DNA of 64,000 nucleotides from assembly GCA_008729055.1 (NCBI GenBank), contig SDUX01000005.1, positions 2,302,875-2,366,874 on the forward strand. Direction: 5' to 3'. Below the pieces are notes generated by a model. It saw nothing but the letters and a program-made list of their open reading frames with translations. It was not told where the DNA came from and ran no database searches. Both the position numbers and the translations under genes were made by a program. Every line of letters begins with the position of its first letter. Positions within the stretch are counted from its first letter, which is position 1. The DNA is from Pyropia haitanensis. Taxonomy: Eukaryota; Rhodophyta; Bangiophyceae; Bangiales; Bangiaceae. Of this stretch, positions 54,167 to 64,000 are shown piece after piece.

Positions 54167-55048
54167 CGGAGCCGCGCGCGCGAGCCGGCGGCGGCGCTGG
54201 GGGTAGCAACGTGGTAAGGAGGGTGGGTGGGACGGCGGATCTGTGGGCGCTGCTCCGTGGAGTGGAACGTGTGAGGCGTCGTGTGGCAAGCACTGCTCAG
54301 AACCGCAGATGCCCCAGGATTGCGCGACACGAAAGTGCACTGCAGCACATCTCAACAATTGCAAAAGGTGTCTCAAATGGCAAGTCTCTTCCGCGCAGCT
54401 GGCGCATGTGATTGGCAGAAGCGTTTTCCATAAGCATCACGGTTGAGGCATCCTGAGATGGATACCGTTCAGATATAGCTTTCCATATCGCGTTTTCCAT
54501 TAGTATATGGCGATTTCCATCACCGGTAGACTTGCTCAATGGAAACACGTGGAGATTTGGCGCACCGGTGGACGTGCTCTGACCCCAGGTAGCAACCATT
54601 CATGTTTTCTCTCACGATCCCGAGGTCGACTGTTCATGAAAAGCACAAAGTGAAACAGCGTTGCACACCACGAGGTCAGCGATACTTTTTTCTCCCGGTG
54701 TAGGTTTTTTTTTTTTAGACTCGGGTGTGAGAGCTGTTTGGGGGGTCCCCCCAGATATCAACCATCGAACTCCCATACGAGAACGGATTCCTGTGCCACT
54801 GTTGCTTGAGTAGCTGAATCGATGTGTTTCGTTTCGTTGTGGCCGCACGACTGGATGTGTCACCATCCCATATTCCCCGGGCTCCCATCAGCCCAACCCA
54901 GCTTCCACAGCCCTAGTGCGGCCGCTTCCGAGCTCACGAAGTGCCACGCCTCTCTCATCGGCAATGGGCGTCCCACGGCTTCCATCCTTCGCCGCTGCTT
55001 GGCCGCCCGCCGTCCATGCGCCCGCTTGCGCGGGCAGGCGGCGGTCAG
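54167..55048. other. A/T-rich intergenic sequence with dispersed repeat
   Basis: Markedly less GC-rich than the rest. Contains the 25-bp repeat copy at 54556-54580 and several GGAAAACGC/GATATAG-like words. A run of 10 T lies near 54707-54716. No gene. Confidence 0.45.
54556..54580 (-). repeat. dispersed 25-bp repeat, second copy
   Basis: Exact reverse complement of 27795-27819, in similar A/T-rich surroundings. Suggests a short non-autonomous element family. Confidence 0.7.
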
Positions 55049-56618
55049 CTACCACGACTGCGCCTCATGAACCACGTCCTCACACAACTTGATCCATGCC
55101 TTGCAGGCTCTGACCTGCTCGGCGGCCAAGATGTTTGCATCCCGCTGGGCTTTGAGCTCGGCGGCGCGCTTCTCCCGCAGCTGGCAGTTCTTCCTCTGCG
55201 CCTCCGCCTTTCGCTCCTTCTCCTCATCCAATGCCTGCAAGGCCGCCACCACCTCAGGTGCTGTCAGCACCACAGGCCGCCCCGCGGTTGAAAGCGTCCC
55301 GTTAGAAACAATAGGGACACACAAGTCCTTGCGCATGACCGGGATCAGGCGAACCTTCATGAAAGCTGTGACAAACCCCGAATCTGGGTTTGAATATTCG
55401 GAGCAAGTGGCTCAGAATTGAGATTGGATTTCACCCGACCCATGAGTGAAATATTCCGATTTCAGCTCGAAATTCCGACTGGGACTTTCGGCACCCCATT
55501 TGCAGAGTATTGCAGTGGTTCGTATCTTGGGGATTTTTGCGCGGGAGCCAGACGGATTTCTACGCTTGCTTGCTTTGATTGTGGAGCCTTTTTATTGGGT
55601 GGTCTGAGTGTTCATTTTTTGCGTGTTTTGCGAGGGGTGTGCGCGCGCATGCGTGCACACGAGGGTTTATATGCGCGGGACAGCAAGGCGGGGAGGGCCC
55701 CCCTTGGCTGCCAAGTAAACTCCGTCTGGCTCCGACACATCTTGTTCGTGCCTTGGCGAGTCGGCCACTCGTCACACGCAAGTCGCGTGTTGGTGTTGCA
55801 CGGGTTGCTTCCGGTGTTCCAAGTTGGGACCCGAGCGTGCGTGTTCCGCCCCCACAAGTTGTGGGTCGGCGTAGCCGTACTGCTACAAAAGCGAGGTCGA
55901 CGTCCAAAACTGGCTGGGCGGCCCGCCTGCTCAGCGACTCCGCAGACTCGCGCGATGGGTCCAGGGGCCACATGCCAACACGCTGGAAGGCAGACGACAC
56001 GTTGCTTGGGGTGAACGTGGTGCCCTCCGCCTCCTTTGCGCAGTCCATGAGGTCCAGAAAAACAAACCGCCGCCCCGTCTCCACGCAGTCGGACACCCGC
56101 TCGCGTTTGCAGCGGCGCGCAGCCGGCTGGAATCTCCCAAACATTGTCGGCGCGTCCAGCGCCTGGATGAGATGGCTGAGCTTAGAGGGCTCCACGAGCA
56201 CCGTGACCTTGTTCTTCAGGAGCTGGATGAGCCCGGGCGCCGAGAGGCGCACTTTGGCCCCGTCCACCGCGAGCAGCTTGTTCTCTTCAGGGAAGTAGCC
56301 AGCCGAAGAGACCCCGGAGTGCGTCGCGTACGCGTCAAAAATGGTCTTGTGAAACTCAGGTGGCCGCCGCCGTGTGACGACGGAGCCCTCCGGTAGGTGC
56401 GCCGCAAGCGGCAAATACCGCTTCGTGCCGTTCTCGGTCACGACAGCGTAGGCGTGGCCGCTTGTTTCCCCGTCGACGACGCAGAAAAACGGAGCAGCCA
56501 CGCCACCGGGCGATACAGCCCGACGGAAAAATTCTGCCAGGACATCCAGGTCCTTCGCCTGGATATCCCGCCACCTGCCTGGATATCCAGGCATCCTTCC
56601 GGAGGATTCTGGCATCAT
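55049..56618 (-). pseudogene. second pogo-like transposase, truncated and interrupted
   Basis: From 56618 the minus strand reads DLDVLAEFFRRAV, KLLAVDGAKVRLSAPGLIQL and VEPSKLSHLIQALDAPTMFGRF, i.e. the second and third Asp regions of a DDE_1 core, then FQRVGMWPLDPSRE. The N-terminal half is missing. A Lys/Glu/Arg coiled-coil tail (DEEKERKAEAQRKNCQLREK, 55049-55360) lies in another frame after about 400 bp of unrelated A/T-richer sequence, probably an insertion. Not closely similar to the intact copy at 28062; a different subfamily. Confidence 0.65.
56576..56593. repeat. 18-bp perfect palindrome
   Basis: TGCCTGGATATCCAGGCA. A further GCCTGGATATCC half lies about 20 bp upstream (near 56557). 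It sits at the broken N-terminal edge of the second pogo-like gene and may mark the junction. Confidence 0.7.
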
Positions 56619-56977
56619 CCAATAACTAGCCTTCTAGAACCATCCCTCTTGATCCGTCCAGAGCCAGATGCCAAGCGGACGTTATGGCACGATATCGAGG
56701 TTGATGATGGTTAGCACTGTGATTGCATGGGTCGTCGGACTGTGATGGCCGGCGCATTTCACCGGGCCTTCCACTCGACAGGCGGCTCGGGCAAGTCATG
56801 GAGTGGATAAATAAGAGACTGCTTGTCCGCCCACAGCTCTTCACGTTTGCCGTTAGACCATCGCCTCGCCCCTCTCCACTCGCTCGCCCAACCGCGCACC
56901 GGCGCCCTCCTCCCCCCCCCGTGGCTCCTCACGCGCTCGCCCCCCACACACCGGCGCCCTCCTCCCCCCCCCACGCC
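56619..56977. other. spacer before CACTA-like fragment
   Basis: Mixed then C-rich sequence that includes the likely 5' flank of the plus-strand gene. No feature recognised. Confidence 0.4.
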
Positions 56978-57940
56978 ATGTCCGCCCCGGGCAAAAAGCG
57001 CTTTTGTTTCTGTTGGCGGTGCACCGACGACGGTGCCACTGGCCCACGCATGGTCAGCCGCACTACGTTCTACGAGCACCGTGGCCGGAACCGCTCCGCT
57101 CCTGGCCAACCCGAGACGGAGAGGTGGGAGGGAGGGGGGTGGGAAAGCCGGGCCAGTGCTGTCGTCAGCCAACCCGCGATGCACGGCGCGTCAGGGGCCG
57201 ACGCTGTGGGTGAGCAAGTCCTGGGCGAGTCGGCGGGGGGGGGAGGGGGGGGAGATACCGGGGGGGGAGGAGCGGGGAGGCCGGGGGGACTGGGGCGGTG
57301 GTGGCCTGCTTGATATACGCGGCGGGGACGGGGGTGGGAGCGAGGAGGAGGATGGGAACGGGGAGGAGGAAGGTGATGGTTTTTTAGACGACTTTGCAGA
57401 CTCTGCAGCCGACGACGATGGCGATGGCGAGATGGGACAGATACGACCTGTGGCCGCGGCTGATGACACTGCTAAGAACCAAGTCATCTTCCCAGTGGAG
57501 CAGTTTAGGGAGGTCATACACGACTTTGCTTTCTTTTGTTTGAGTGTACATCATCTCTTTTCAAGGAATGCAGTGCAAGACCTCCTGCGCCTGCAGTCGC
57601 TCAACCTGCACGACCGCTCGCCGTAAAAGCAGCAAAGACTTGCTAACGCGGCCGTCGACTTGCACGAGACAGTCGTCGACGTCTGTCCCGCAGTGTGCAT
57701 TGCGTACACAGCCGGCCGATCCAGCTTTTCCGAATGCGACATTTGCAAACAGCCGAGGAACAAGAGGGGCTCGACCACTCCACACAAGCAGGTCACGAAT
57801 TGGCCAATGACTCCCTGGCTTACGGACAATTTGGAGGACCCCTTCCTCGGAAAGGACATGACTGTTGGCATGCCAGGTAGCGGCCGCAAGCCCACCCCGT
57901 ATCATCCGCATTGCTGGGTTAATTTGGGCTTTGAGTGTCA
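56978..57940 (+). pseudogene. CACTA (EnSpm/Tnp2-like) transposase, N-terminal fragment
   Basis: ATG 56978 opens RFCFCWRCTDDG...SRTTFYEHR, like the Cys-rich N-terminal motif of Tnp2-type transposases. After the G runs near 57233-57250 the frame shifts to an acidic stretch and VIHDFAFFCLSVHHLFSRNA, then a TAA at 57624-57626, continuing in the same frame as VDVCPAVCIAYTAG and CDICKQPRNKRG, the expected 'DVCP...C..C' block. Coding similarity stops near 57940, where the second copia element begins; the catalytic part is absent from the window. Family assignment rests on short motifs. Confidence 0.5.
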
Positions 57941-57950
57941 CGGCCTGATA

Positions 57951-58183
57951 GTGTCACGGCCGGACGGTACAAGCGGGGTGATTTACAGTGCGTTGTGTTT
58001 CTTCCTTGCCTGCGTGTGGGGCGGTGGCCGTGCGAGCTGAAGTTCCTGGCCGGGTGCCGCGAGTGGGTGCGACCGGCACGGGGGGGGGGGGCGCGACCGG
58101 AGGGCGCCACGAGAGAGTATAAGACGGAGAAGGGCGCGGGCCGAGTAGACCCAGAGGGATAAAGTGCGCGTGTTTGCGTAACA
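57951..58183 (+). repeat. 5' LTR of copia element 2 (start uncertain)
   Basis: Ends GTAACA at 58183 directly before the PBS. A TATAAG box at 58118-58123 would serve as promoter. Not alignable by eye to the LTR of element 1 except at the end, so it is a different subfamily. Confidence 0.5.
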
Positions 58184-58197
58184 GGTTATGGGCCCAG
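58184..58197 (+). promoter_or_regulatory. primer-binding site of copia 2 (initiator tRNA-Met half molecule)
   Basis: GGTTATGGGCCCAG, the same 14-mer as element 1, complementary to the initiator tRNA-Met anticodon arm. Confidence 0.8.
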
Positions 58198-58282
58198 CTC
58201 GCGCTCACACCCCACACACCGCCCCTCTCCCGACGCTGCTACACCTGCTGCACGCGTCCTTCCGCTGCCTGCCTCTTCCGGG

Positions 58283-59914
58283 ATGGAGGGCATGATGGCC
58301 GACGCGGAGGACCGGTCGTTCCGCCGGGTGCCGAAGCTGGACGAGGACTACTCCACATGGGCCCTGCTACTTAAAACCCACCTGGTTACACAGGAACTGG
58401 TACAGCCGACAGAGGAGCCGCCCCCTCCAGAGCGCGAGGCGGCCGCGCTGGAGAGGTACAGCAGAAAAGACAGGAAGGCGCTGGCGGAGATCATCCTTGG
58501 CGTGAAGGCCCAGCACCTCCCTACCCTGGCCGAGGCCAAGACGGCTCGCCAGGCTTGGGACGCGCTGGAGGAGGCGTTTCAGAGCATGACCAGCGCGCGC
58601 AAGGTCCAGCTGACACGCGAGCTCGCCACCCTGCGTATGGGGGAAGGTGAAGCTCTGATGGCCTACATTGGGCAAGACAAGACGCTGCGGGCAGAGCTCG
58701 CAGGGGCCGGTCACCCGGTCGGGGAGGACACGGCGGTGACACACGTGCTAGCGGACCTGCGCCGGGTCTACAAGACAATCACGACTGTGCTGCTGGCGGC
58801 GGGGGTGTCCCTGCTGTGGAACCAGTTAATCCCTGCACTGCTCCCAGTCGAGGTGGAGCAGAAGGAGGCGGCGCAAAAGGGCGGCGGGGAGCCGTCAACG
58901 GCGTACGGCGCCTACAACTCCGCGGGCAGCCGTGGTCGAGGCGGGCCGCGGGGGCCAGTGGCCCCTGCGGCCATGCAGCTGGTGTGCTGGTACTGCAAAA
59001 AGCCTGGCCATCGCCGCCATGAGTGCCGAAAGCTCACGGACGACAAGAAGCGGCGGGGTGGAACCGGTGGCGGCCGCCATCGGGGACCTGACGACGGCGC
59101 TTCGGGGGCAGTGGTGTTCGCTGTGACTGTCAGGAACACGCACCCTCCCATTGCAGGGCAAGTCGCAGCGTCCAGCCAATCGGAGTCGCGCAGCCGCGGA
59201 CAACACACGTGGATAATTAACTCAGGCGCAAGTCATCAAATGACCAACAAGTCTTCCAATTTGGCCAACTACATGCCGACGGGCGGGTTCTCCGTGACGC
59301 TGGCGAACGGGGAGACGGCTGAGGCGGTGGGCAAGCGGTCGCTGCTCTTGAGCCCCCAGACGGGTGTTCAAGTCACACTGGGGGAGGTGTTATACGTCCC
59401 CAGCTTGGCGGATAACCTACTGTCGGTGCGGGTCGTGACCCGGCATGGGGGCGAGGTCAAATTTATTGGCGACACTTGCACGGTGCACTCACCCACACAA
59501 CTGGTGCTGACCGGGATGTCCAACCCCCGTAACCAGTACGAGGTGGTAATGGAGGCGCCGACGGCCGCCGTCGCCTACGGCCAGGCGTCCAGCGAGGTGG
59601 CGCGCCTCTGGCACCGGCGCTTTTGCCACCTCAGCGCCGCCAAGCTCCGCACCGTCAGTACCCTGGTCGACGGTGTGGCAAGTCGGGTGTCCACAGGGTA
59701 CCGTAATCAGGGGGGAGGGTTAACGCACAAACCCGTAACCGCAGTGCCAAGACTATGGCAAGTAAGCGGGACAAAGAAGGATACGTTTAGACCTGCCGAG
59801 CAGGGAGGGGCAGGGCGAGAACGCCGTCGCGAGCCCAGAAGTGGCGCCGCGCGCCCGCCACAACCCTCGATCGGACAGGTCGACCGGGTAGGGTCGACCT
59901 GTCCTAAGAAATAG
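58283..59914 (+). CDS. copia gag-protease with truncated integrase start and foreign tail
   Basis: 543 codons, ATG 58283. Gag: LDEDYSTWALLLKTHLV, LGVKAQHLPTLAEAKTARQA, ARKVQLTRELATLRM; CCHC knuckle CWYCKKPGHRRHEC; protease WIINSGASHQM; integrase zinc start LWHRRFCHLSAAKLRTVSTL. After about residue 470 the sequence loses similarity and ends in an unrelated Arg/Gly-rich tail. Gag aligns closely with element 1 and shows what lay at its two stop positions. An intact gag without pol could package other copies' RNA or act as a dominant interferer; this is inference. Confidence 0.85.
   Translation: MEGMMADAEDRSFRRVPKLDEDYSTWALLLKTHLVTQELVQPTEEPPPPEREAAALERYSRKDRKALAEIILGVKAQHLPTLAEAKTARQAWDALEEAFQSMTSARKVQLTRELATLRMGEGEALMAYIGQDKTLRAELAGAGHPVGEDTAVTHVLADLRRVYKTITTVLLAAGVSLLWNQLIPALLPVEVEQKEAAQKGGGEPSTAYGAYNSAGSRGRGGPRGPVAPAAMQLVCWYCKKPGHRRHECRKLTDDKKRRGGTGGGRHRGPDDGASGAVVFAVTVRNTHPPIAGQVAASSQSESRSRGQHTWIINSGASHQMTNKSSNLANYMPTGGFSVTLANGETAEAVGKRSLLLSPQTGVQVTLGEVLYVPSLADNLLSVRVVTRHGGEVKFIGDTCTVHSPTQLVLTGMSNPRNQYEVVMEAPTAAVAYGQASSEVARLWHRRFCHLSAAKLRTVSTLVDGVASRVSTGYRNQGGGLTHKPVTAVPRLWQVSGTKKDTFRPAEQGGAGRERRREPRSGAARPPQPSIGQVDRVGSTCPKK
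59873..59904. repeat. 13-bp perfect inverted repeat
   Basis: GGACAGGTCGACC (59873-59885) and GGTCGACCTGTCC (59892-59904) with a 6-nt loop, ending 10 nt before the stop of the truncated copia frame. May mark the end of the inserted or rearranged segment. Confidence 0.75.
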
Positions 59915-60208
59915 AAGCGAAATCCCTCCAAGACGATAATTGCATGCGAAATTGGTGAGTACCCCCCGAAAGGGCGTGCCACACTCGCCGCATGGGAACT
60001 GGATTATATACCAAATCCGATTTTCCCATTGGCTGGGAACTAGCTAGTTCCCAGGGTACATATTGTAGATTGAATCATTACAGTGCGTGGGCACTTGGGC
60101 GGATGCGTATGTAACTGTGATCGATACGGTTTAAGGCCGTCACGGACTTGTAATGTTTCTCAGCGGAAGTGCGTCTCGACGATCTTTTCACGAGTTTCAT
60201 ACTTAAAA
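59905..60208. other. A/T-richer spacer with palindrome
   Basis: Lower GC than both sides. Contains a 22-bp perfect palindrome at 60033-60054 (centre GGGAACTAGCTAGTTCCC). No gene recognised. Confidence 0.5.
60033..60054. repeat. 22-bp perfect palindrome
   Basis: CTGGGAACTAG followed directly by its reverse complement CTAGTTCCCAG, with no spacer. A related GGGAACTGG lies about 40 bp upstream. Confidence 0.8.
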
Positions 60209-63200
60209 TCAGAATAGTCCCTGAAAGTGGAGTCGGGTAGTCTCCACAGCAACAACTAACTCTACGACTTGTTTTCTCGGAGGTGGCAGGCACCGCGGGA
60301 CGGCGGCGGCTGTCGCCGACTTGAGGGCTACCTCGTACCGGCGGCCGCCATGTCGGCGGCCGGCGGGGCGGCAAGCGGGGGGGGCGTGGTGCCCCCCGGG
60401 GCTGGCGGGTGCGTTGCCAGTGGTGCCGACGGGGCCCAGCGGTGGCGGGGGCGCTGCCGGTGGGGGTGCGGCGGCAGCCGCCGCCGCACCCCCGCAACCA
60501 GGTGTAGATGGAACCAGGGGGTCGGAGGGGGGGAGCGGCAAGCCGTCCCCCCCCCCCCTCCGCGCGACCCCCCCCAACACCCTCTGGCCCCCGGCGGTGG
60601 CGTGGCTGGGGGGCACTGCCCCCGAGCCTCGCCACCGCCGGGCCGCGTCGCCGCCCCCCCCCCGTCCACGTCGGGGCCCCCGGGTGCATATCCCCGGGGT
60701 GGGGGGAGCGGGGGGCACCTGCCCCCCCACCCCGCCCCCCTCCTGCCCGCCGTGGGCGCCGCTGCCGGCGCCCGCCGCCTCGTCGCCCGCGGGCACCGCT
60801 GCCGTGCAGCCCTTGCCGCTCGTCGCCGCAGCCTTGCCGCTGCCGCTGCCGCTGCCGCTCCCGCGCCGTCTTGGCCGCCCACCCCGCCGCCGGCCGCTGC
60901 CACAGGCGCGTTGCGGCCGCGCGGGGCCGCGGCCCCCCCAGCAGCACAGCCGCGCCCGGCGGCGGAGCCCACCCCACCGCCGCCACCAGCAGTTGCCGCC
61001 GCCGCCGTCCGGTCGGCGCGCGCCGTGGCGGCGGGGACACGTTTCAGGGCCGGCAGGCCAGCAGGCATGTGGCCCCGCCCGGCTGCCCGCGCTCGCCGCT
61101 CCCCGCCGCCCGCCTCGCCCGCGTCTCCCCGCGCCGCGAGCCGCCCGGCTGCCGCGCCCACCGCGCGGCCCGCCAAGAGCTCCGCGTCCCGGCGGCCCCC
61201 GGCGGCGTCCGACGCCACGGCGGCCGCCGTGTCCACGCCACCGGCCGCAGCCGGCTGGCCGCCAGCCACGGCCAACCCTGTGGCCGCCGCCGCGCCGCTG
61301 GCGGCGGCCGCCACCAACCCCTCGGCGGCGGCGGGGGTCCCTTGCGGTCGTGGGGGTGCGGGCGGCAGGGGAGTGCCCCCCGCCGCCAAGACCCCCGCGC
61401 CCGCCGCCCGGCCCACCACCCCCTGCGCGCCCGCCACCCGCCGCGGCCGACGTGCGCGCCGCAGCCCGCCCGCCGCCCGTCGCCGCCACCGCCTCGTCGC
61501 CGCCCGTCGCCGCCACCGCCACCGCACCGCCGCTGCCGCGCGGCGCCATGGCGGCGGCGGCGGTGGCAGCGGCGGCTGCTTCAAAGGCCAAGGGGGGGGC
61601 GACGAGGGGAAAGCATCCCCCGCCGCCCAGCAACTCCCCCCCCCCGCCAACGTCGCCCCCGCCGCCACCCGCTGCACCCCCAACCGGCCGCCAGCCCGCC
61701 GCGCCCGGCCGGCCGCCGACCCCGCCGCCGCTTGCCGCCAACGCCGCCGCTGCCACCGTGGCGAAGCCGCTTGCCGCCCGGCCGGCGACGCAGGCGAGCG
61801 CGGTGGCGACAGAGACGGTCGTGGGGAGGCCAGCGGGGGGGGGTCGCCCCCCCCAGCCAAGCTCCATTTCTCCCCCGGCGCCACCGTCGCCGCCCGCCAC
61901 GCCCGCACCCACCACCGCGTCCCCAGCCGCCGACGCGCCCTCGGCCGCCGCGACCGCCGCACCGCCGCCAGACGTCGCCGCCGCGGCCGTCGCGGCGCCG
62001 CCGTCGCGCGCCCGCCCCCCTGGCCGCGGGGGTTGGCGGCAGCGGTCGTGGCGTCGGCGGGGGGGCGGACGGAGAGGGATCGCTCCCCCCCGCGCCGCCA
62101 CAACCCCCCCCCCCGCCGCAGCCACCGCCCTCCTCCTCCCCGCCCTTGGCCGCTGCCCCGCCGAGTGCGGCCGGCGCGCCGTCGGACGTCGCCGCCGCGC
62201 CGCCCGTCGCCACCGCTGCCGGGAAGGTGTCCATCGCGTCGGCCGTCGTCGCCGTCGCGTCTGCCGCCGCCGGCCCGTCGCCGGCCTCGTCCATGTCGTC
62301 GGCGGCCGGCCCATCGCCGGCGCCGGCCACCAGCGCGGCAACGACGCGGCTGCCCGCCGCCACAGCCACCGCCGCACCGCCGACGAGCCCATCCCCCGCC
62401 GTCACCGTGCCGCCCTTGGCCGCGTCGTCTCGTGGCTGTCCGTCGCGTCGGCCAGCGCCGCCGTCCCGTCCGGCGTCGCCGTCCCGCCGCCCTTCACGTC
62501 CCTGGCGTCGACTGCCGGGTCGTCGCCGGCGCCCGCCACCAGCGCGGCCACGCCGCAGCCGCCCGCCGCCACGCCACCGCCGCGCCGCCGACGAGCTCGT
62601 CCCCCGTCGCCGCCGTGCCGCCCTTGGCGTTCGCCCCCCGCCGCGCCGCCGCCGAGGCCGGCCAGCGCCACCGCCGCGCGCCGCGCTGCCGCCGCCGCCG
62701 GGAGGGTGGCCGTCGTGACGCCCGGCGCCACCACCAGCACGTCCGCTGCCACCGCCGCCTCGGCGTCGCCGACGGCTATGTCGTCGCCCGCCGCGCCGGT
62801 CGTCGCCCCCGCCGCCCGCCGGCCGAGGAGCACGCCGGCCGTCGCCGCGCCGCCGCGGGCCGCCGTCGCCGCCAGCACGATGCCCGTCATGGCGTCCGCC
62901 GTTTCCGTCTTGTCCACCTCCCCCGGCGCCGTCATGGCGGTGGCGCCGGTCATGCTGCCGGCGTCGTCGCCGGCCCGTCCGCCGGCGCCGCCGTCGGCGG
63001 TGCTGGCAGGGGCCGGCACCGCCCAGCCGACGTCCTTGGCCGCCGCCGCGGGCGGCCCGTTGCCCACCCCATGGCGGCGGCCGACGCCGGCCGTGGCCGC
63101 CACTGCCGCCGCGGGGGGCAGCAACGACGGGTTGACGAGCCGCGCAGGCGGCGGGGCCCGGCCGGCCACACCACCGCCGTTGTGGCGGCCCGCCCCCCCC

Positions 63201-63703
63201 AACAGAAGAAACTCGGGGATGCCGCGGCCGGCCGGCAGCCGGCCCCCCGCGGCTGTCCCGCCGCCGGCCGCGGCCGCCGCCGCCTCCGCCGCCGCCGCCG
63301 CGGGCCCTCCACATGTCGCCGTGGCGGCGGCCGCAATGCCACCGCCGCCACGAGCCGTCGCGCCGCTGCAAAGCGGCAGCGCGGGGCCACCGACCGTCGC
63401 TACCGCTGCCGTCGCAGCATCGCCGTTCGCCGCTGCGCGCCGGCCTTGGAGGGTGGCGGCGGCGGGCCAGGTGTTGGCGGGGTAAGGGGAGGGGGGAGTG
63501 TGCGCCCTCCCCCCCCGCCACCCCCCTGTCCGCCGGGGGCGCCGCCGCGGGCGCCGGCGGCGCGTGTGGCTATGGCTGCTCGCCCACCGCCGCTGGCCCG
63601 TCCGCCGCCTTGCCGCCCATGGCCGTGGCCGCCGAGCGGCCGTCCCCGCGCGCCGCCGCCTTGCTGTTGTCCACTGCCGCTGCGGCTGCCGCGTCGGCGC
63701 CAT
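60209..63703 (-). CDS. Ala/Gly-rich low-complexity protein(s), unassigned
   Basis: Very long frames are open in several registers because stop codons are rare in this sequence. Minus is preferred because its segments look like protein (AMTAPGEVDKTETADAMTGI, VAADVLVVAPGVTTATLP near 62700-62950; TTVSVATALACVAGRAASGF near 61760-61830), and because the two diverged copies of a 209-bp repeat encode similar minus-strand sequence (AKGGT...GD.LVGGAAVAV). The frame ending at 60209 has a normal-looking C-terminus (VELVVAVETTRLHFQGLF). Several frame changes would be needed. No domain recognised; function unknown. Confidence 0.3.
62311..62640. repeat. diverged tandem duplication, period 209 bp
   Basis: The stretch around CCAGCGCGGC at 62329-62338 recurs at 62538-62547 with many substitutions and at least one 1-nt indel (a T missing from the copy near 62570). 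The similarity extends to about 100 bp. Confidence 0.55.
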
Positions 63704-64000
63704 CTAGGTTCTCCCCCCAGCTGCCGGCCGCCGCAGCCGCCGCCACATCGAGGCCGCGCGAGGCCGCTGCCCCCCCCCCACCCCGGTCGCGCCCGGCGAC
63801 GGCGGTGGCCGGCTGCGCGCCGCCGCCGAGGCCGGCGGTGGCTGACGTTACCGCCCTGTCGACGCGCGCGGTGGCGGATAAGACACGTGGCAGGCATGGG
63901 GAGCGGGCGGGGGGGACCTGATCTACGCACCCGCCGTCACTTTCGCCCGCCGGGGGGCGGGCCCGCTACCCTCACCGCGCCGCCCACTACAGGTGCTGCG
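63704..64000. other. GC-rich window end
   Basis: Ala/Pro/Arg-rich open frames only. Nothing assignable. Confidence 0.4.

Larger units (their letters stand above)
57951..59904 (+). mobile_element. second Ty1/copia element, truncated in integrase
   Basis: 5' LTR end, half-tRNA PBS, full gag and protease, and the start of the integrase zinc site; then unrelated sequence from about 59690. No RT, RNase H or 3' LTR. The LTR start is ambiguous because TGTCACGGCC occurs at both 57936 and 57951. Confidence 0.8.

Noticed and set aside
62700..62950. P-type ATPase suggested by minus-strand VDKTETADAMTG
   Set aside because: The phosphorylation motif is not DKTGT, no membrane segments surround it, and the order of other motifs is wrong.
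60321..63485. 1054-codon plus-strand ORF
   Set aside because: Pro/Ala/Arg compositional artefact in stop-poor GC sequence. The minus strand has better composition and repeat support.
1..64000. CRISPR arrays, operons or bacterial origins
   Set aside because: No regularly spaced repeats; genes have introns, transit-like leaders and eukaryotic retrotransposons. The window is eukaryotic.

Overview
The window is nuclear DNA from a eukaryote with a very GC-rich genome. The evidence is a CHD1-type chromatin remodeller, GT-AG introns, Kozak-type starts (CACCATGG at 12291-12298), and LTR retrotransposons of both major classes. Several conserved genes point to a plastid-bearing lineage: a valyl-tRNA synthetase and a tRNase Z with transit-like Ala/Arg/Ser/Pro leaders, and a plant-type alpha/beta hydrolase with a class-IV aminotransferase. 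Few introns, Ala/Gly/Pro homopolymer inserts and many transposons would suit a Bangiales red alga (Porphyra/Pyropia type). That placement is inference, and other GC-rich algae are not excluded.

Gene-bearing half (1-22.3 kb). In order: the C-terminal part of CHD1 (+); unassigned GC-rich sequence; a probable XLF/NHEJ1 DNA-repair gene (+, about 8.07-10.45 kb); organellar-type valyl-tRNA synthetase (+, one open exon); then on the minus strand an alpha/beta hydrolase running without an intervening Met codon into a class-IV aminotransferase; then tRNase Z (-). In XLF, the hydrolase, the aminotransferase and tRNase Z the conserved reading frame changes repeatedly, each time at or beside a G or C homopolymer. 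These genes must therefore be read across frames, and the single-frame ORFs are misleading.

Transposon half (22.6-60 kb). In order: a Ty1/copia element (-) with in-frame stops in gag; an intact pogo-like DDE transposon with 44-bp inverted repeats (-); a dead PIF/Harbinger transposase (+); a complete, apparently young Ty3/gypsy chromovirus (+) with 860/861-bp LTRs, a CTGGC target duplication, a pre-gag zinc-finger ORF, a candidate -1 frameshift site and a chromodomain; a Pif1-like helicase (+) overlapping on the opposite strand a tyrosine-recombinase-like gene (-); a fragment resembling NMN adenylyltransferase (+); an orphan SAP-like protein (-); a broken Myb/SANT-like gene (-); a second decayed pogo-like transposase (-); and a CACTA/Tnp2-like fragment (+) ending at a truncated second copia element (+). 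Both copia copies carry a primer-binding site matching the anticodon arm of initiator tRNA-Met, i.e. half-tRNA priming.

The last 4 kb (60.2-63.7 kb) is Ala/Gly/Pro-rich low-complexity sequence, open in several frames. A diverged 209-bp duplication there favours coding on the minus strand, but no product can be named. The most unusual items are the hydrolase-aminotransferase fusion candidate, the insert-laden XLF, the gypsy pre-gag zinc-finger ORF, and the antisense overlap of the Pif1-like and recombinase-like genes.
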